From: Datura wrightii
Lineage: Eukaryota > Streptophyta > Magnoliopsida > Solanales > Solanaceae
Reading direction: 5' to 3'
Assembly: GCA_035772735.1 (NCBI GenBank)
Contig: JASDFA010000007.1
Span: 73,322,501 to 73,386,500 of the forward strand
DNA length: 64,000 nt
This document shows, one piece after another, positions 33,872 to 44,587 of the stretch. The notes below the pieces were generated by a model, which saw only the letters and a list, made by a program, of their open reading frames with translations, did no database searches and was not told where the DNA came from. Both the position numbers and the translations under genes were made by a program. How positions within the stretch are numbered: the stretch's first letter is position 1; each line of letters starts with the position of its first letter.

Positions 33872-35205
33872 ATACTGGCAAGGGACAAAGAGCTGGTGGA
33901 ATCTTACTTAGAGCCTAAACGTGAATTTCATAGTCAACGTAGAGAAGCTCTACGAAAGAAGCTGCAGTTGCTTAAACAGTCTATGATGGAGCAACAAAAT
34001 CCACCAGTTGTGTGGGCAGTGTTAGTGCCCGATGAAGCAGCAGCAAGGCCGGTTCGCGAGGTGGCAATCCCACATGCTAATAATGTACATTCTAGCATCC
34101 GCAAACCAGAGCCTGGAGGGAGGTTTGAATTAAAGCAGAATATGGTGCAACTTTTGCACACAAGCGGGCAATTTACCGGTCTCCCTCATGAAGATCCACA
34201 ACAACATCTCCAAAACTTTTTGGAGATAAGTGACACTTATATACCCGCTGGAGTGTCACCTGATTATGTTCGGCTCACCTTATTTCCAATTTCCTTACTT
34301 GGTGAAGCCAAGAGGTGGTTAAAAGCTGAACCACCCAATTCTATATCAACGTGGGATGATCTTGCACGGAAGTTTTTGATCAGATTTTTCCCTTCTGGTA
34401 AAACAGCCAGACTTAGAAGTCAAATTCTATGTTTTAAACAGAGGTAAGGAGAAAATCTCTATCAAGCCTGGGAAATATTTAAATCCATGTTGCGGGACTG
34501 TCCTCATCATCATCGTTCCAATGAGGTGTTGGTACACACATTTATTGAGGGTTTGGAACCCCACACTAAAATTCTGTTAGATTCAGCAGCTGGAGGGCAA
34601 GCGCTGGAAAAGACCTATGAGGAGCTGTACACTTTGCTCAACCGAATTTCACAAGGCAATCAAGAATGGAATGCAGATTCTCAAGAGGTGGAGCAAGGAA
34701 AGCAGCGGGAGTGCTTGAAGTGGATGGATTCACAGCTATCGCTGCACAGATAGATGCTTTGCAAAATCAGTTAAACACTCACTTCACCAATATCAATTTG
34801 AACCAGCCTTCAGCTTCAGTCAATGCAGTTCAACAGATGTGGTGTAAAGTGTGTGGTAGTAGTGAGCATTCAGCTGAATGTTGTGGTACAAATCCTGATT
34901 CTGTTAATTTTGTGGGCAATGCACAGAGAAATCAGCAGCAGTTTGGTAGTGGCTACAACTCAAATTGGAGGAACCATCCGAGTTTTTCGTGGGGTAGCAA
35001 CAATCAACAAGGCCAAAGTTCAGGGCAGGGTATGCACAGAAACCAAGGAGGGCAACAAAATTATCAAGCTCAGTTCAGAAATCACAATGCCCCTCCTCCA
35101 CCACCATCACCGACTATTGAGGAGATGTTCAAAACCATGATCGCTAATCAGGCACAATTGCAGGCTAACTATGTCAAATTGGCAGCCGAAGTGAAGAATA
35201 ATTAG
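33872..35205 (+). pseudogene. Element C gag
   Basis: Athila gag. The coding sense is visible from 33872 (LARDKELVESYLE), directly after an in-frame TGA and without an ATG (codon ATA where D has ACG). The capsid core includes GGRFELKQNMVQLLHTSGQF, LGEAKRWLKAEPPNSISTWD and FLIRFFPSGKTARLRSQI. The knuckle CKVCGSSEHSAECC lies near 34850. Damage: stop at 34445, a one-base deletion near 34680 relative to D, and TAG at 35203 where D has CAG. Confidence 0.85.
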
Positions 35206-36267
35206 TTGGCGACCAAGGCTCTTGAATATCAGTTTGGGCAATTTGCTAGTGCCCAAAATACTAGACCCAGAGGAGGACTACCTAGTGACACGGATCCTAA
35301 TCCGAAGCAGGTAAATGCAGTGACCACGAGGAGTGGTTTACAGTTGAAGGAGGTGGAACCGGAAAGACCGCCTCAAAAGTCAGGAGCAGCAGATGTTGAG
35401 GGAGAGCAAATCTCAGATAAGGGGAAGACAAAAGAAGCTGAACCAGAAAGGCCTCCACCCCCGTTCCCTCAACGACTTAAGAAACACAAGGAGGAGGCGT
35501 GTTTCCAGAAATTCATGGAGGTACTTAAATAGGTACATGTTAACTTACCTCTTGTTGATGTCTTGCAGGGAGTGCCAAAATATGCGAAATATATTAAAGA
35601 CATCGTGGCTAACAAAAGTCGTTTGACTGAGTATGCCACGGTAGCTTTACCGAAGGAATGCACTTCCCGTATTCAGAATAGGTTGCCCACAAAACTAAAA
35701 GACCCTGGAAGTTTTACCATCCAGCTTACTATTGGGCAAAATATCCGAGCGCTTGGATTATGCGACTTGGGGGCAAGCATAAATCTAATGCCATCTTCGG
35801 TATTCAGAAAGTTAGGTCTAGGAAGTCCTAGACCTACAACGGTAATCTTGCAGCTAGCAGACAGGTCTTTAGCTAAGCCAGATGGCATTGTTGAGGATGT
35901 GTTAGTGCAAGTAGGCTCCCTCATTTTTCCGGTCGATTTCATTGTTCTGGACTTTGAACCAGATGCTGAAGTCCCATTTATTTTGGGACGACCCTTTTTG
36001 GCAACCGGAAAAGCATTAATTGATGTAGCTGTGGGTCAACTCACGATGCGAGCACATGACAATGTCGAAGTGTTCGATGTGTACAAGGTACCTAAGCTCC
36101 CGACTGTTTATAAGGAACTCTCGGTGATCAACGTGATTGATTATGGGAATGCTAATGGAATGAGTGATTCCCGAGAGTTACTAGGAAGGCCACCGGATAA
36201 GGTTGAGAACTACTGGGGGGATGACCATGATCGGGACAAATCGTCCATCTCCCTAGTAGACAAGTGA
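35206..36267 (+). pseudogene. Element C gag end and aspartic protease
   Basis: The same frame as the end of gag. A linker has EVEPERPPQKSGA and FPQRLKKHKEEACFQKF. TAG at 35530 replaces a CAG of D. The protease then reads on: LCDLGASINLMPSSVF near 35760, with the Athila-type catalytic D-L-G-A-S intact, and PFILGRPFLATGKALIDV near 35970. The frame ends at 36265 with a 40-residue tail not found in D (from about 36130). RT should follow but is deleted. Confidence 0.85.
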
Positions 36268-36276
36268 GCGTAAAGG

Positions 36277-36318
36277 ACCGCGACGACAAACCAGGCGCTG
36301 CACGGGAGGCAACCCGTG
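36277..36318 (+). other. Conserved motif with terminal hairpin (C copy)
   Basis: CCGCGACGACAAACCAGGCG, then the perfect stem CACGGG-AGGCAA-CCCGTG at 36301-36318. It begins ten bases after the protease stop, as in B after its unknown ORF. Confidence 0.75.
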
Positions 36319-36613
36319 AGAAAAATATTTTATTTTTTTCTTTTACACAGTGTAGTTAACTTTTATCTTTATTTTTGTTTTTATTTGTTTATTTCCAATT
36401 TTTATTTTTCTTTTTCTTTTCTTGATTAGGTTTAGATTTTCATTTTAGTTAGTATTTTTTTTATTTTAGTTAGGGAAGTCTATTAATTTAACCAATTTTT
36501 GTTTAGTGAGGTGATTTTTAGGTATAACGGAGGAAATATACATGGAATCGAGAAAATGAGGCAAGGTATGAAAAATCAAATTAATTGAAGAAACAGTGCA
36601 CTGGCGCGTTGGC

Positions 36614-36803
36614 ACCGTGTCACGGAGGTAAGGCTCCGCGTTACCCTCCGTGACACGTTGAAGGCAAAATCCGAATTTTTCAAAAATCCAGTAAGCCAAC
36701 GCATTGGCTCCATGTCACGGAGGAGGGGCTCCGCGTTACCCTCCGTGACACGTTGCCCCTTATTCAGTGCCGGGTCACACCGGGTTGCCGGGTGACCCGC
36801 GTG
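36614..36803. repeat. GC-rich hairpins, internal (C)
   Basis: Two hairpins have CGTGTCACGGAGG-type arms and CCTCCGTGACACG-type return arms, near 36617-36658 and 36710-36752. A third inverted repeat, CGGGTCACACCGG against CCGGGTGACCCG, lies at about 36769-36800. The layout matches B and D. 36319-36610 is T-rich with no gene. Confidence 0.82.
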
Positions 36804-36808
36804 TTTTC

Positions 36809-36816
36809 TATAAATA
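36809..36816 (+). promoter_or_regulatory. Candidate internal TATA box (C)
   Basis: TATAAATA lies right after the internal hairpins, the same order as in the LTR (hairpins, then TATA). It is followed by a C/T-rich leader. B and D have only AT-rich variants here. It could drive a separate transcript for the downstream ORF. Confidence 0.4.
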
Positions 36817-36953
36817 AACCCCCGATTTCGCCCCATTTTTCCCCATTTCCCTCTTCCCTCCGCGACCAAACACCCATTTCCCCCTCCCCAAGCACCGTGC
36901 CACGTTCCTAGGCAAGGAAAAACATCAATTTTCTTCGGTTCTTCAATTCAAAG

Positions 36954-37661
36954 GTATGTTTTCATCGTCTATCTTAATTTTTTGGCGATTTTTGTGAAAT
37001 TTGGGAATGTGAGGTGAGATATATCACCCTAGGTAGAAATTAAACATGAATGTTGGATTATTTGTGATTGATACATGTTTGGATTGTTGTATTTAGTGTT
37101 TGAACTTATCGATTGCGTAAATAATTCGAAATTGATCATAGAATTGTATTCTAGGGCTTGGGTTGTTGAATTTGACTTGGGCGACTTGATAAGTCGGCAA
37201 ATTAGATCTCGGGGTGTGTTTATTATTTGAGAGAAATCGTGGTAAATATTGTGTAAATGTTAAAAGACGACGAATTCTCGAATTTTTGTGGGAAAATGCA
37301 TAAAATGTGTGAATTGGTTAGATTGTTTGGATTCGTTTGTATATAGAATGTTTTTATTGTTGTTTTTATTTTGTTGTTGTTTTTGTTGCTTGTGCGATGT
37401 GTGAATTGTTAGCGATAGTAGGATTGGGATTAGCTGTATGAAGTCTGAGTAGTACGCTAACCGTTATGCTGTCGAAATTTTGTTGTGAACGCACTAAGCA
37501 TGAAGTTATGATGTTGTCTGTGGTGTACTTAGAGTTATCTTTGCCGTAATTTTGTAGAAGTAGCTAAGGCCTAAGTGTGGGGTAAATGTTCTGTAACCCG
37601 ACCTTAGCCGAAGTTAACAAGTTTTTAGCTTAACGTTGTGCTTGTTTGTGTAAATTGACAG
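36954..37661 (+). other. Predicted leader intron (C)
   Basis: Donor CAAAG|GTATGTTTT and acceptor AATTGACAG|GTACAATGG bound a 708-bp AT-rich segment. B has the equivalent 695-bp segment. Position and sites are conserved, while the interior diverges more. Confidence 0.62.
37572..37583 (+). other. Internal polypurine-tract-like motif (C, upstream of ORF)
   Basis: TAAGTGTGGGGT, identical to the core of the tract at 40786, 84 bases before the ATG. Confidence 0.65.
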
Positions 37662-37666
37662 GTACA

Positions 37667-38887
37667 ATGGCTAGCAGACAAGATAAAAGCAAGGGTGCTT
37701 CTACCTCAGGCACAGGTAGGAAAAGGATGAGACTGGGCACCGCAGTCCCAGCTGCACCCGCTGTTCCGTGCGGCCAACGCCGCCAATACGGAACAAGATG
37801 GGTAACCGATGAAGGGAAGAAGTGGTACGCGAAACATAAAGAAAACAAGTACTTCCCGGAGGAACATATTGCAAGGGAACCACAAGCACAGGAGTTCCCT
37901 CGCATTGTACAGAGAATCGAAGCAGCTGGGCTCAGCTTTATTTTTCAGGAGCCCAAGGAGTGCAACCTTCACTTGGTCCGGGAATTTTATGCAAACTGGA
38001 ACCCGACCATCAGAAGCCACACAGTGAAAATCAGAGGGCAGATTGTCACTCTGGAACCCCAGCAGCTGAATGCCATCGTTGGAGCGCGGGACACAGACGC
38101 CCACGTTCTCCGCCAGCTAAACATCACCCTATCGTACACTGAGATCAGACGTACGTTGTGTGGGGCTCGATCCACAGCCCGATGGAGTAGACATAAGGAG
38201 AGGTGTTACCACCAGACTCTGCCTTATTCGCAGATGAACAGAAAGGCCATAATATGGCTGAAAATTGTATGTTCGTGTTTGATCCCGGGAGTTCATATGA
38301 CAGACGTGACCCGGGACCGTGTCTGCTTGGTGTATGCCCTTATGAAAGGGCTTGAGATTAATGTGGGGGCGGTAATAATATCCTCCATGAAGAGAGCCAG
38401 ACTGCACCAGGGCCACAGATACGGGTTTGGCGGACTCATCACCACCTTCCTCCGAGGCCTCGACATTGAGGAAGAAGCCTTGGATTATATTCCGCAATTG
38501 GAGCGGAGGGCCCTCGACGTGACAAAGACTAAGGCCCCCGACACTACACATGGACCGATGCTGACTTTGGGCGAGCGACATGCTCGTGACGATCAGTACA
38601 TGGCCCGTATGTTTGGCATGCATATGCTACAGCAACGGATTGGTGGGAGACCAGCCACCGAGGAAGAATTATGGCAGCTGGAGCTGGACTACCCCTTCGG
38701 TGAGAACGCTAGAGCCTTATGTCGGGTGGGGCCAGCCTTCGTGGAGCCGACAGATGATGATGTCCCTACTGATGAGGAGACACGTCGTGAGGACTCCGAT
38801 GTGGAGTCCGATGATGACGATGGAGCTGATTCAGATATGGGCTACGAGGCCACAGCACCGGATGAAGAAGTCGAATATTTTGACTGA
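37667..38887 (+). CDS. Putative plant transposon protein, env-position ORF, intact (406 aa)
   Basis: ATG at 37667, five bases after the predicted acceptor, is the start. Residues 1-45 are basic with an NLS-like GRKRMRLG. Residues 46-310 form the conserved domain (RWVTDEGKKWYAKHKE, NLHLVREFYANWNPTIRSHT, IRGQIVTLEPQQLNAIVGAR, VCLVYALMKGLEINVGAVII, YGFGGLITTFLRGLDIEEEA). This resembles the putative plant transposon protein domain. Residues 345-406 are highly acidic (DVESDDDDGADSDMG). No signal peptide, transmembrane segment or furin-like site is seen, so a membrane envelope role is unsupported and nuclear or chromatin action is as likely. It is the only long undamaged gene in the window. Confidence 0.85.
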   Translation: MASRQDKSKGASTSGTGRKRMRLGTAVPAAPAVPCGQRRQYGTRWVTDEGKKWYAKHKENKYFPEEHIAREPQAQEFPRIVQRIEAAGLSFIFQEPKECNLHLVREFYANWNPTIRSHTVKIRGQIVTLEPQQLNAIVGARDTDAHVLRQLNITLSYTEIRRTLCGARSTARWSRHKERCYHQTLPYSQMNRKAIIWLKIVCSCLIPGVHMTDVTRDRVCLVYALMKGLEINVGAVIISSMKRARLHQGHRYGFGGLITTFLRGLDIEEEALDYIPQLERRALDVTKTKAPDTTHGPMLTLGERHARDDQYMARMFGMHMLQQRIGGRPATEEELWQLELDYPFGENARALCRVGPAFVEPTDDDVPTDEETRREDSDVESDDDDGADSDMGYEATAPDEEVEYFD

Positions 38888-40785
38888 GCAGGGAGTTCCA
38901 CCACCCAAAATTTTGTGCTTTGTATTTTTGTGAACACTGGGGACAGTGTTCGATTTAAGTGTGGGGTGGGGAGTAGCTAGGTGCTGGGGACATAGGCTCT
39001 AAATTGCTGTATGTTTTTCCTTGGTTTGTATGTATGTTTGTGCTTTCCCTGTGGCGAACTGATTAGTGATGTATGTGTATATACTTGTGTGTGGTTAATG
39101 ATGTGTGTTTTTGAAAGTTATGGTTGCTAGTGTAAATATTTTGTAAATTTTGTAAATATTTTTTTTTTCTATCGACATGATCGATATTTTTCAAATTTTT
39201 GCGAAGATATTTTGCAATTATCAAAATCTTTTGTAAATATCTTTCTATCGAAATGATCGATGTGTTGCAAAATTTGTTTCGATTTTTATTTTTTGGGTTT
39301 CTCGGAGTTTGTTTTCAGTTCTTTTAACGAGAATAGTCCCATTGAACCGATGTCATAGTTAGTGACCGTTCCCTATGATGGATGGATGACGACCGTCTTA
39401 AGGGAAATGTAGTCGGTAGGAATAGGATTTTTATTTGTTTTTAAATTTTTTTCTTTGGTGGATTGTATCAATGAACTGTAGTTGCTTATGGTTGCTAAAA
39501 TTTTGTTGCGTGTTGTAACTGATGTTCAAAATGTGAAAATGATTCGTTTGAAAGCATGCAATTCGGTAAATATGTTGAGTTACCTAGGCTATAGAATTTG
39601 GTTCAGTATGATTGAGGCTTAATCTTGAATTCATGTAATTGATTAATTAAAGAGTCTGTGAATGCATCTTGATTCGAGCATGTGCATGAAGTGTGAAGTG
39701 AGGTATTGCTATTCCATGTCATTGTGAATTGTCTAGAACTTGCCTGGTGTGTATACAAAACGAAATGAAGGAGGTGTACTGTTGGAAAGGATGTAGGCAT
39801 TTCTTTGTTTTAACCGATAGTTTCCATTTCTTTCTTGTCAAATTCTACCTTTTTATATGTTGTATACCCTAGTCAGCCCGTTGAGCCTTTAGCCGATTTC
39901 TTTCTTTTGTCCAAAAATTGTATGAACTAAGCTTTATTCCTTCTTTTCATTAGCCTTAAAGTCTATAAGAAGCTCTTAAGCGCTTACAAAGAAAAGAAAA
40001 TGTTTCCAAAAGTGTTAAAGAGTGAAAAGAGAAAGAATAGCAAAGTGAGGAAAGAAAAGTTGATGTTGAAGAGGCACTTGTTGTAATTAATTGATAGTAA
40101 GGGTACTTGAAAACCCTTTGTTTTGTGTCAAGTGTGTCTGATGAAATGGGCTGTATGAAAGTAAACCAGCATGAATGGGAGAAAAAAAAAACAGAAAAGA
40201 GAGGAACAATGTCCATGAGTCGATGGAAATGAGTTGAAAAGGCGCTTAAGGATGCTAGCGACTATTATTGGCTAATCCAATATATATATACTAGATCCAT
40301 AACCCCGTTACAACCCATTAAAGTCCTACGTGATCCTATATTGCATTTCTTTATATTAGTGGAGTAATACACTAAGGACAAGCCTATGGGTCATGACATG
40401 ATGCATGTGAATTTTTTTGGGAGAGAGAGTGAAATTAATTTTTATATGCCCCTACTTGATTGTTTGTGTGCTGCATGAAAAAAAAGGGGGAAGTTTCTCT
40501 CGAGTTGTGAGGGCACATGCTTGATGAAAGATTGATTTTCGTGTCGGATTTCTTGATTAGCTGATTTGCATGAGTTTGCCGATATCAAGAATCAATTCTT
40601 AAAGTCTAGGAAGTCTTGATGTATTAAAGGTCATTTTATGGTACGACCAAGCATGTTTTCTTGATGATTTGCAAAAAATTGAATAATCGGTATGACCGTA
40701 GCGTAAATTGTTGCACCATAGTGACAAAGGTTGGGATGTAATTTGCATGATTTGTGTATATGTTGTTCGAGGACGAACAAGGATT
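38888..40785 (+). other. Long 3' noncoding region of C
   Basis: Noncoding, co-linear with 7777-9687 of B: TCGAAATGATCGATG block near 39250, TACCCTAGTCAGCCCGTTGA near 39865, A/G-rich tract near 40000, TTACAACCCATTAAAGTCCT near 40310. No gene seen. Confidence 0.75.
38956..38967 (+). other. Internal polypurine-tract-like motif (C, downstream of ORF)
   Basis: TAAGTGTGGGGT followed by GGGGAG, 69 bases after the stop codon of the intact ORF. Confidence 0.65.
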
Positions 40786-40800
40786 TAAGTGTGGGGTAAG
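40786..40800 (+). promoter_or_regulatory. Polypurine tract of C
   Basis: TAAGTGTGGGGTAAG abuts the 3' LTR at 40801. Confidence 0.85.
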
Positions 40801-42262
40801 TGATCTTGGGCAGATTTATATGCCCAAGTGATAGTCAAACGTATCATTTTTACCTTGTTTGTTGTGCAATGTGTATATAATATCATGTAATTAGTAATAA
40901 AATGCGAATTTATACTAACCAACATGATTAGCATTTGTTTTGCAGGTAAATGTGATTTTTAGGAGCTAAAATGCATGTTGGAACTATGTCAGAGTTGGAC
41001 TTGGATGCGAGCGTGGAAAAGACCTTGGAATGCACATTTTATAAGGGCTCCGCGATGGAGCCGTGCCACGCTACCATCGCGGTAGCACACTGCCTGAACA
41101 GGAATTAAAATGGCAAATTCCAGTGTGCCTTCGCGTCAGCTCCGTGGCACGGAGAGAGGCCTCTGCGTTGGCCTCCGTGCCACGTTGAGGTTAATTTACC
41201 GGACCCTGAAATTCCAGTGAAGGTCCGCGTCCACGCCGTGTCACGGAGGCAGTGCTCCGCGTTGGACTCCGTGACACGTTGCTTGTTATTTCGGGAAAAA
41301 TTTCCCACTAGTATAAATAGCAAACTTAGGTTTATTTTAAAGAGTTTTTTAGTTTTTAGACTGAGTTCAGAAGTGGAGAGCAAGGACGTGGGTTAGTAGC
41401 AGTTGAGGAATGAAAAAGCTAAGGGATTTCTTCTCTTCTTTTCTTCTTTCTATCAATTGTACGTATGATTTACACTCATTTTAGGATGATCAATCCACAA
41501 ATGAGTGGCTAATTCTCTTCCTTGCTGAGGTTTTGAACATGTGTGATGAATTTTGATTGTAAATGATATGGTTTTCTTCTTCTTCTTTAATGTTGTTCTA
41601 TTAATTCTTGTTCTTACTGCATTAGTGGTTGGCCAACATTAATGTACATCTAAAAAGTCCAATTTCACTCGAAAGAGCAAGAAATTGGAAAGTTGTGAAT
41701 TAATAGGGTATTGTTCTTAACTTGATTTGGGAAAATTGGGTTTTGATGTGCTTTCCTGATAGAAATATACTTGAAAGCCGTATTAGTCAATTTAGGAACC
41801 GGAATTGTAGTGCTAGGTCGGAAATTGCATTTGATCATAGAAATGTAGACGGATGGTTTATGATTCTAAAGTGAAATTAAATATGAGAGTTTTAATTTCT
41901 AGGCTAATGTTCTTGGCTAGCAACATGAAGAAGAGATTAACCAAATTATCATGATTATCAAGTTCATTACTTGTTCTTAACCTTCGCATGTTCATATCCA
42001 TTGTCTAAATTCACAAGTAAATAGTTGTTATTAATTGTAGTATATATAGTTTATAAACAAAAACTCAAGTAACTATTGGTTACATTGTTGTTAGCATAAT
42101 TAGGAGTGAAATAGGAATATAGTAAACTAGGCAATTTTACGTATCTTGAGCCTCCTTGGATCGATACTTGGCTACTTAGCCACTTTATTACTTGTTTGAC
42201 CACGTGCACTTGCGTGTCGGTTTATAATATATAATACCAACCTGAGCAGCAGACCGCGAACA
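40801..42262 (+). repeat. 3' LTR of element C
   Basis: 1462 bp, the same length as the 5' LTR, with about 20 substitutions by eye. TATA box at 41312-41319. Confidence 0.93.
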
Positions 42263-42267
42263 ATCTA
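42263..42267. repeat. Target site duplication of element C (right)
   Basis: ATCTA, matching 32266-32270. Confidence 0.9.
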
Positions 42268-42556
42268 CTTCATAAAGATAGTCATATTTACAAGACAGAG
42301 TTTTACTAAGTGCAGGAAACATAGGGTCTTTTTTATGATAGATTTACAAAGACTCGACAAAGAAGAATATTTACAAGGAGTGGACGTAGACTCACTCATA
42401 GCTATTCGAACTACTCCTCCCTCTCAAAGGATGGGTATGAATATGATACCACTAGGGTATGAGAGGGCTTTGATGCTCAAAAGTCGGGCACAGGGTGAGG
42501 AAACGGCGGGCAAGGTAGCGAGATTGCAGGCATAATAATTTTCCTAATAAGGGGGA
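42268..42556 (-). pseudogene. Pararetrovirus copy 2, movement protein N-terminus and 5' leader
   Basis: On the minus strand the movement-protein frame continues from element C's other side (KYDYLYEVD) up to about 42345. Upstream is leader-like sequence with a minus-strand TGGTATCA at 42444-42451, which resembles the initiator tRNA-Met primer site used by caulimovirids (8-base match only). 42462-42556 repeats the 95-bp block at 25256-25352. Chromovirus E then resumes. Confidence 0.6.
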
Positions 42557-43090
42557 CTGGGCTCAGCAGGGTGCGTCCACCAATGCAGGTGGTGGCCAGC
42601 GCCAGGACAGGTTTTTTGCCCTTGCGTCTTGTCAGGAGAAGGAGACTTCACCATTTGTGCTCACTGATACATTACAAGTATTCCACTTTGATGTATATGC
42701 ATTGTTAGATCCAGGGGCTACGTTATCTTTTCTGATGCCCTATGTGGCTAGTAGTTTCAGAGTGAGTCCCCAAATCCTATCAGAACCCTTCTCAGTCTCT
42801 ACTCTAGTTGGTGATTCAGTTATAGCTCAACGGGTATATAGAAATTATCCTGTCATAGTCCTTTAGAAGGTCAACTCAGCATATTTGGTGGAGCTAGCCA
42901 TGATAGATTTTGATGTTATCTTTGGCGTGGATTGGCTACATGCATGTTATTCCTTAGTAAATTGTAGAACCCGTGCGATAGGGTTCCGGTTTTTGAGTGA
43001 TCCAATACTAGAATGGAAGGGTAATTCAGTGTTACCTGTAGGTCACTTCATTTCCTACATTAAGGCCAGAAAGATGATCTCTAAAGGTTG
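42557..43090 (+). pseudogene. Chromovirus E gag end and protease
   Basis: Resumes with AQQGASTNAGGGQRQDRFFA, the gag C-terminus. The protease reads VYALLDPGATLSFLMPYVAS near 42690, with the D-x-G-A motif kept, and VIFGVDWLHACYS near 42915. A stop at 42864 interrupts it. Confidence 0.82.
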
Positions 43091-43995
43091 TGTGTACCAT
43101 AAAGTTAGGGTTAAGGATGCTATATCTAAGTCCCCGACTATCCAGTCAGTTCCCGGGGTGTATGACTATCCAGAAGTGTTTACAGATGACTTACTGGAAT
43201 TCTTCCCGAGTGGGAGATCAATTTTTGTATTGACCTTCTTCCTGATACGGAGCCTATATCTATTCCTCCTTACGGAATGGATCTAGTTGAGCTAAAGGAG
43301 TTGAAGGAGTAGTTGAAGGATCTTTTGGACAAGGGTTTCATCAGACCTAGCAAATCCCCATGGGATGCACTAGTTCTCTTTGTTTGAAAGAAGGATGGTT
43401 CCCTTCAGATGTCCATTGATTACCGGTAGTTAAACAAGGTCATCGTCAAAAGTTGGTATCCTCTTTCCAGAGTTGATGAATTGTTTGACCAGCTTTAGGG
43501 TGCCAACTATTTCTCAGAGATATATCTCAGATTTGGGTATCATCAGCTCAGGGTTAGGGAGAGTGACATTCCGAAGACAGCCTTCAGGACTCACTATGGT
43601 CACTATGAGTTTGTAGTTGTCTTGTGAACTAATGAATGCTCCTTCAACTTTTATGGATTTGATGAACAGGGTGTTCAAGCCATATTTGGATATGTTCGTG
43701 AACATATTCATAGATGACATTCTCATATACTCTCAGAGCAAAGAGGAGCATATTTCTCATTTGAGGGTTGTGCTATAGACTCTAAAGGATCGCCAACTAT
43801 ATGCTAAATTCAGCAAGTGTGAGTTTTGGTTAAACTCGGTAGCATTTTTGGGTCACGTGTCAAATGAGGGTATACAGGTTGACTCTCAAAAGATAGAAGT
43901 TGTGAAGAATTGTCCTAGACCAGTGAGTCCTTTGGGTATCAGGAGTTTCTTGGGCTTAGTTGGTTACTATAGGAGGTTTGTGGAAGGATTTTCAT
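43091..43995 (+). pseudogene. Chromovirus E reverse transcriptase
   Basis: YPEVFTDDLLEF starts the RT near 43170. The LLDKGFIRPSKSPWDA-like block (43325-43370), IDYR and FIDDILIYSQSKEEH (43706-43750) are present in shifting frames. At least four stops or shifts lie between 43280 and 43800 (TGA at 43385 and TAG at 43428 among them). The FLGLVGYYRRFVEGFSSI block closes it near 43990. Confidence 0.82.
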
Positions 43996-44587
43996 CCATT
44001 GACTAATTGAACCAGAGGAAAGTAAAGTTCCAATGGTCGAAGGCCTGTGAGAAGAGCTTCCAAGAGTTGAAGACTCGACTTAACTTAGCACCAAGGTTGA
44101 CCCTACCTAAGGGTATTGATGGGTTTGTGGTATATTTGACTCCTCGAGGATTGGCCTTGGTTGTGTGTTGATGCAACACAATAAGGTTAGCCTATGATTC
44201 CAATAGCTGAAAATCCATGAGAAGAACTATGCAACTCACGACATCGAGTTGGCGGTGGTAGTATTCGCCTTGATGATTTTGAGACACTGTCTGTAAAGGG
44301 TCCATGTAGATGAGTTTACGGACCACAAAAGCCTATCGTACATGTTTACTAAAAAAGATCTAAATCTACATCAGAGGAGGTGGTTGGAGCTTCTTAAAGA
44401 TTATGATATGAGTGTCCTTTATCATCCGAGCAAGGCTAATGTGGTGACAAACGCTCTTAGAAGGATTTCTATGGAGAGTGTATCTCATTTAGATGAGGGG
44501 AGGAAAGAGTTAGTGAAGGATGTAGATCGGCTCACACGACTAGGAGTTCGTCTTGTTGACTCAACGAATGGTGGTGTCATTTTTTAG
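43996..44587 (+). pseudogene. Chromovirus E RNase H
   Basis: KVKFQWSKACEKSF starts it near 44020. The TDHKSL-like box is near 44320, and frame 44342-44587 has FTKKDLNLHQRRWLELLKDY and NVVTNALRRISMESVSHL. The active-site segment near 44130-44170 is frameshifted. Confidence 0.78.

Larger units (their letters stand above)
32271..42262 (+). mobile_element. Element C: Athila-type retrotransposon lacking RT-RH-INT
   Basis: A complete 9992-bp element: 1462-bp LTRs with about 20 differences by eye, tRNA-Asp primer site, polypurine tract and TSD. It keeps a broken gag and protease. The sequence then jumps to the 48-nt motif, so the roughly 3.1 kb holding RT, RNase H and integrase in D is absent. The downstream ORF is intact. 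It is non-autonomous and the youngest datable insertion in the window. Confidence 0.9.

Noticed and set aside
37646..37666. Upstream extension of the intact ORF to 37646
   Set aside because: It begins at TTG inside the predicted intron. The ATG at 37667 follows the acceptor and matches B and D.
37667..38887. True envelope glycoprotein
   Set aside because: No signal peptide, transmembrane helix or cleavage site; it resembles the plant transposon protein domain. Env applies to position only.
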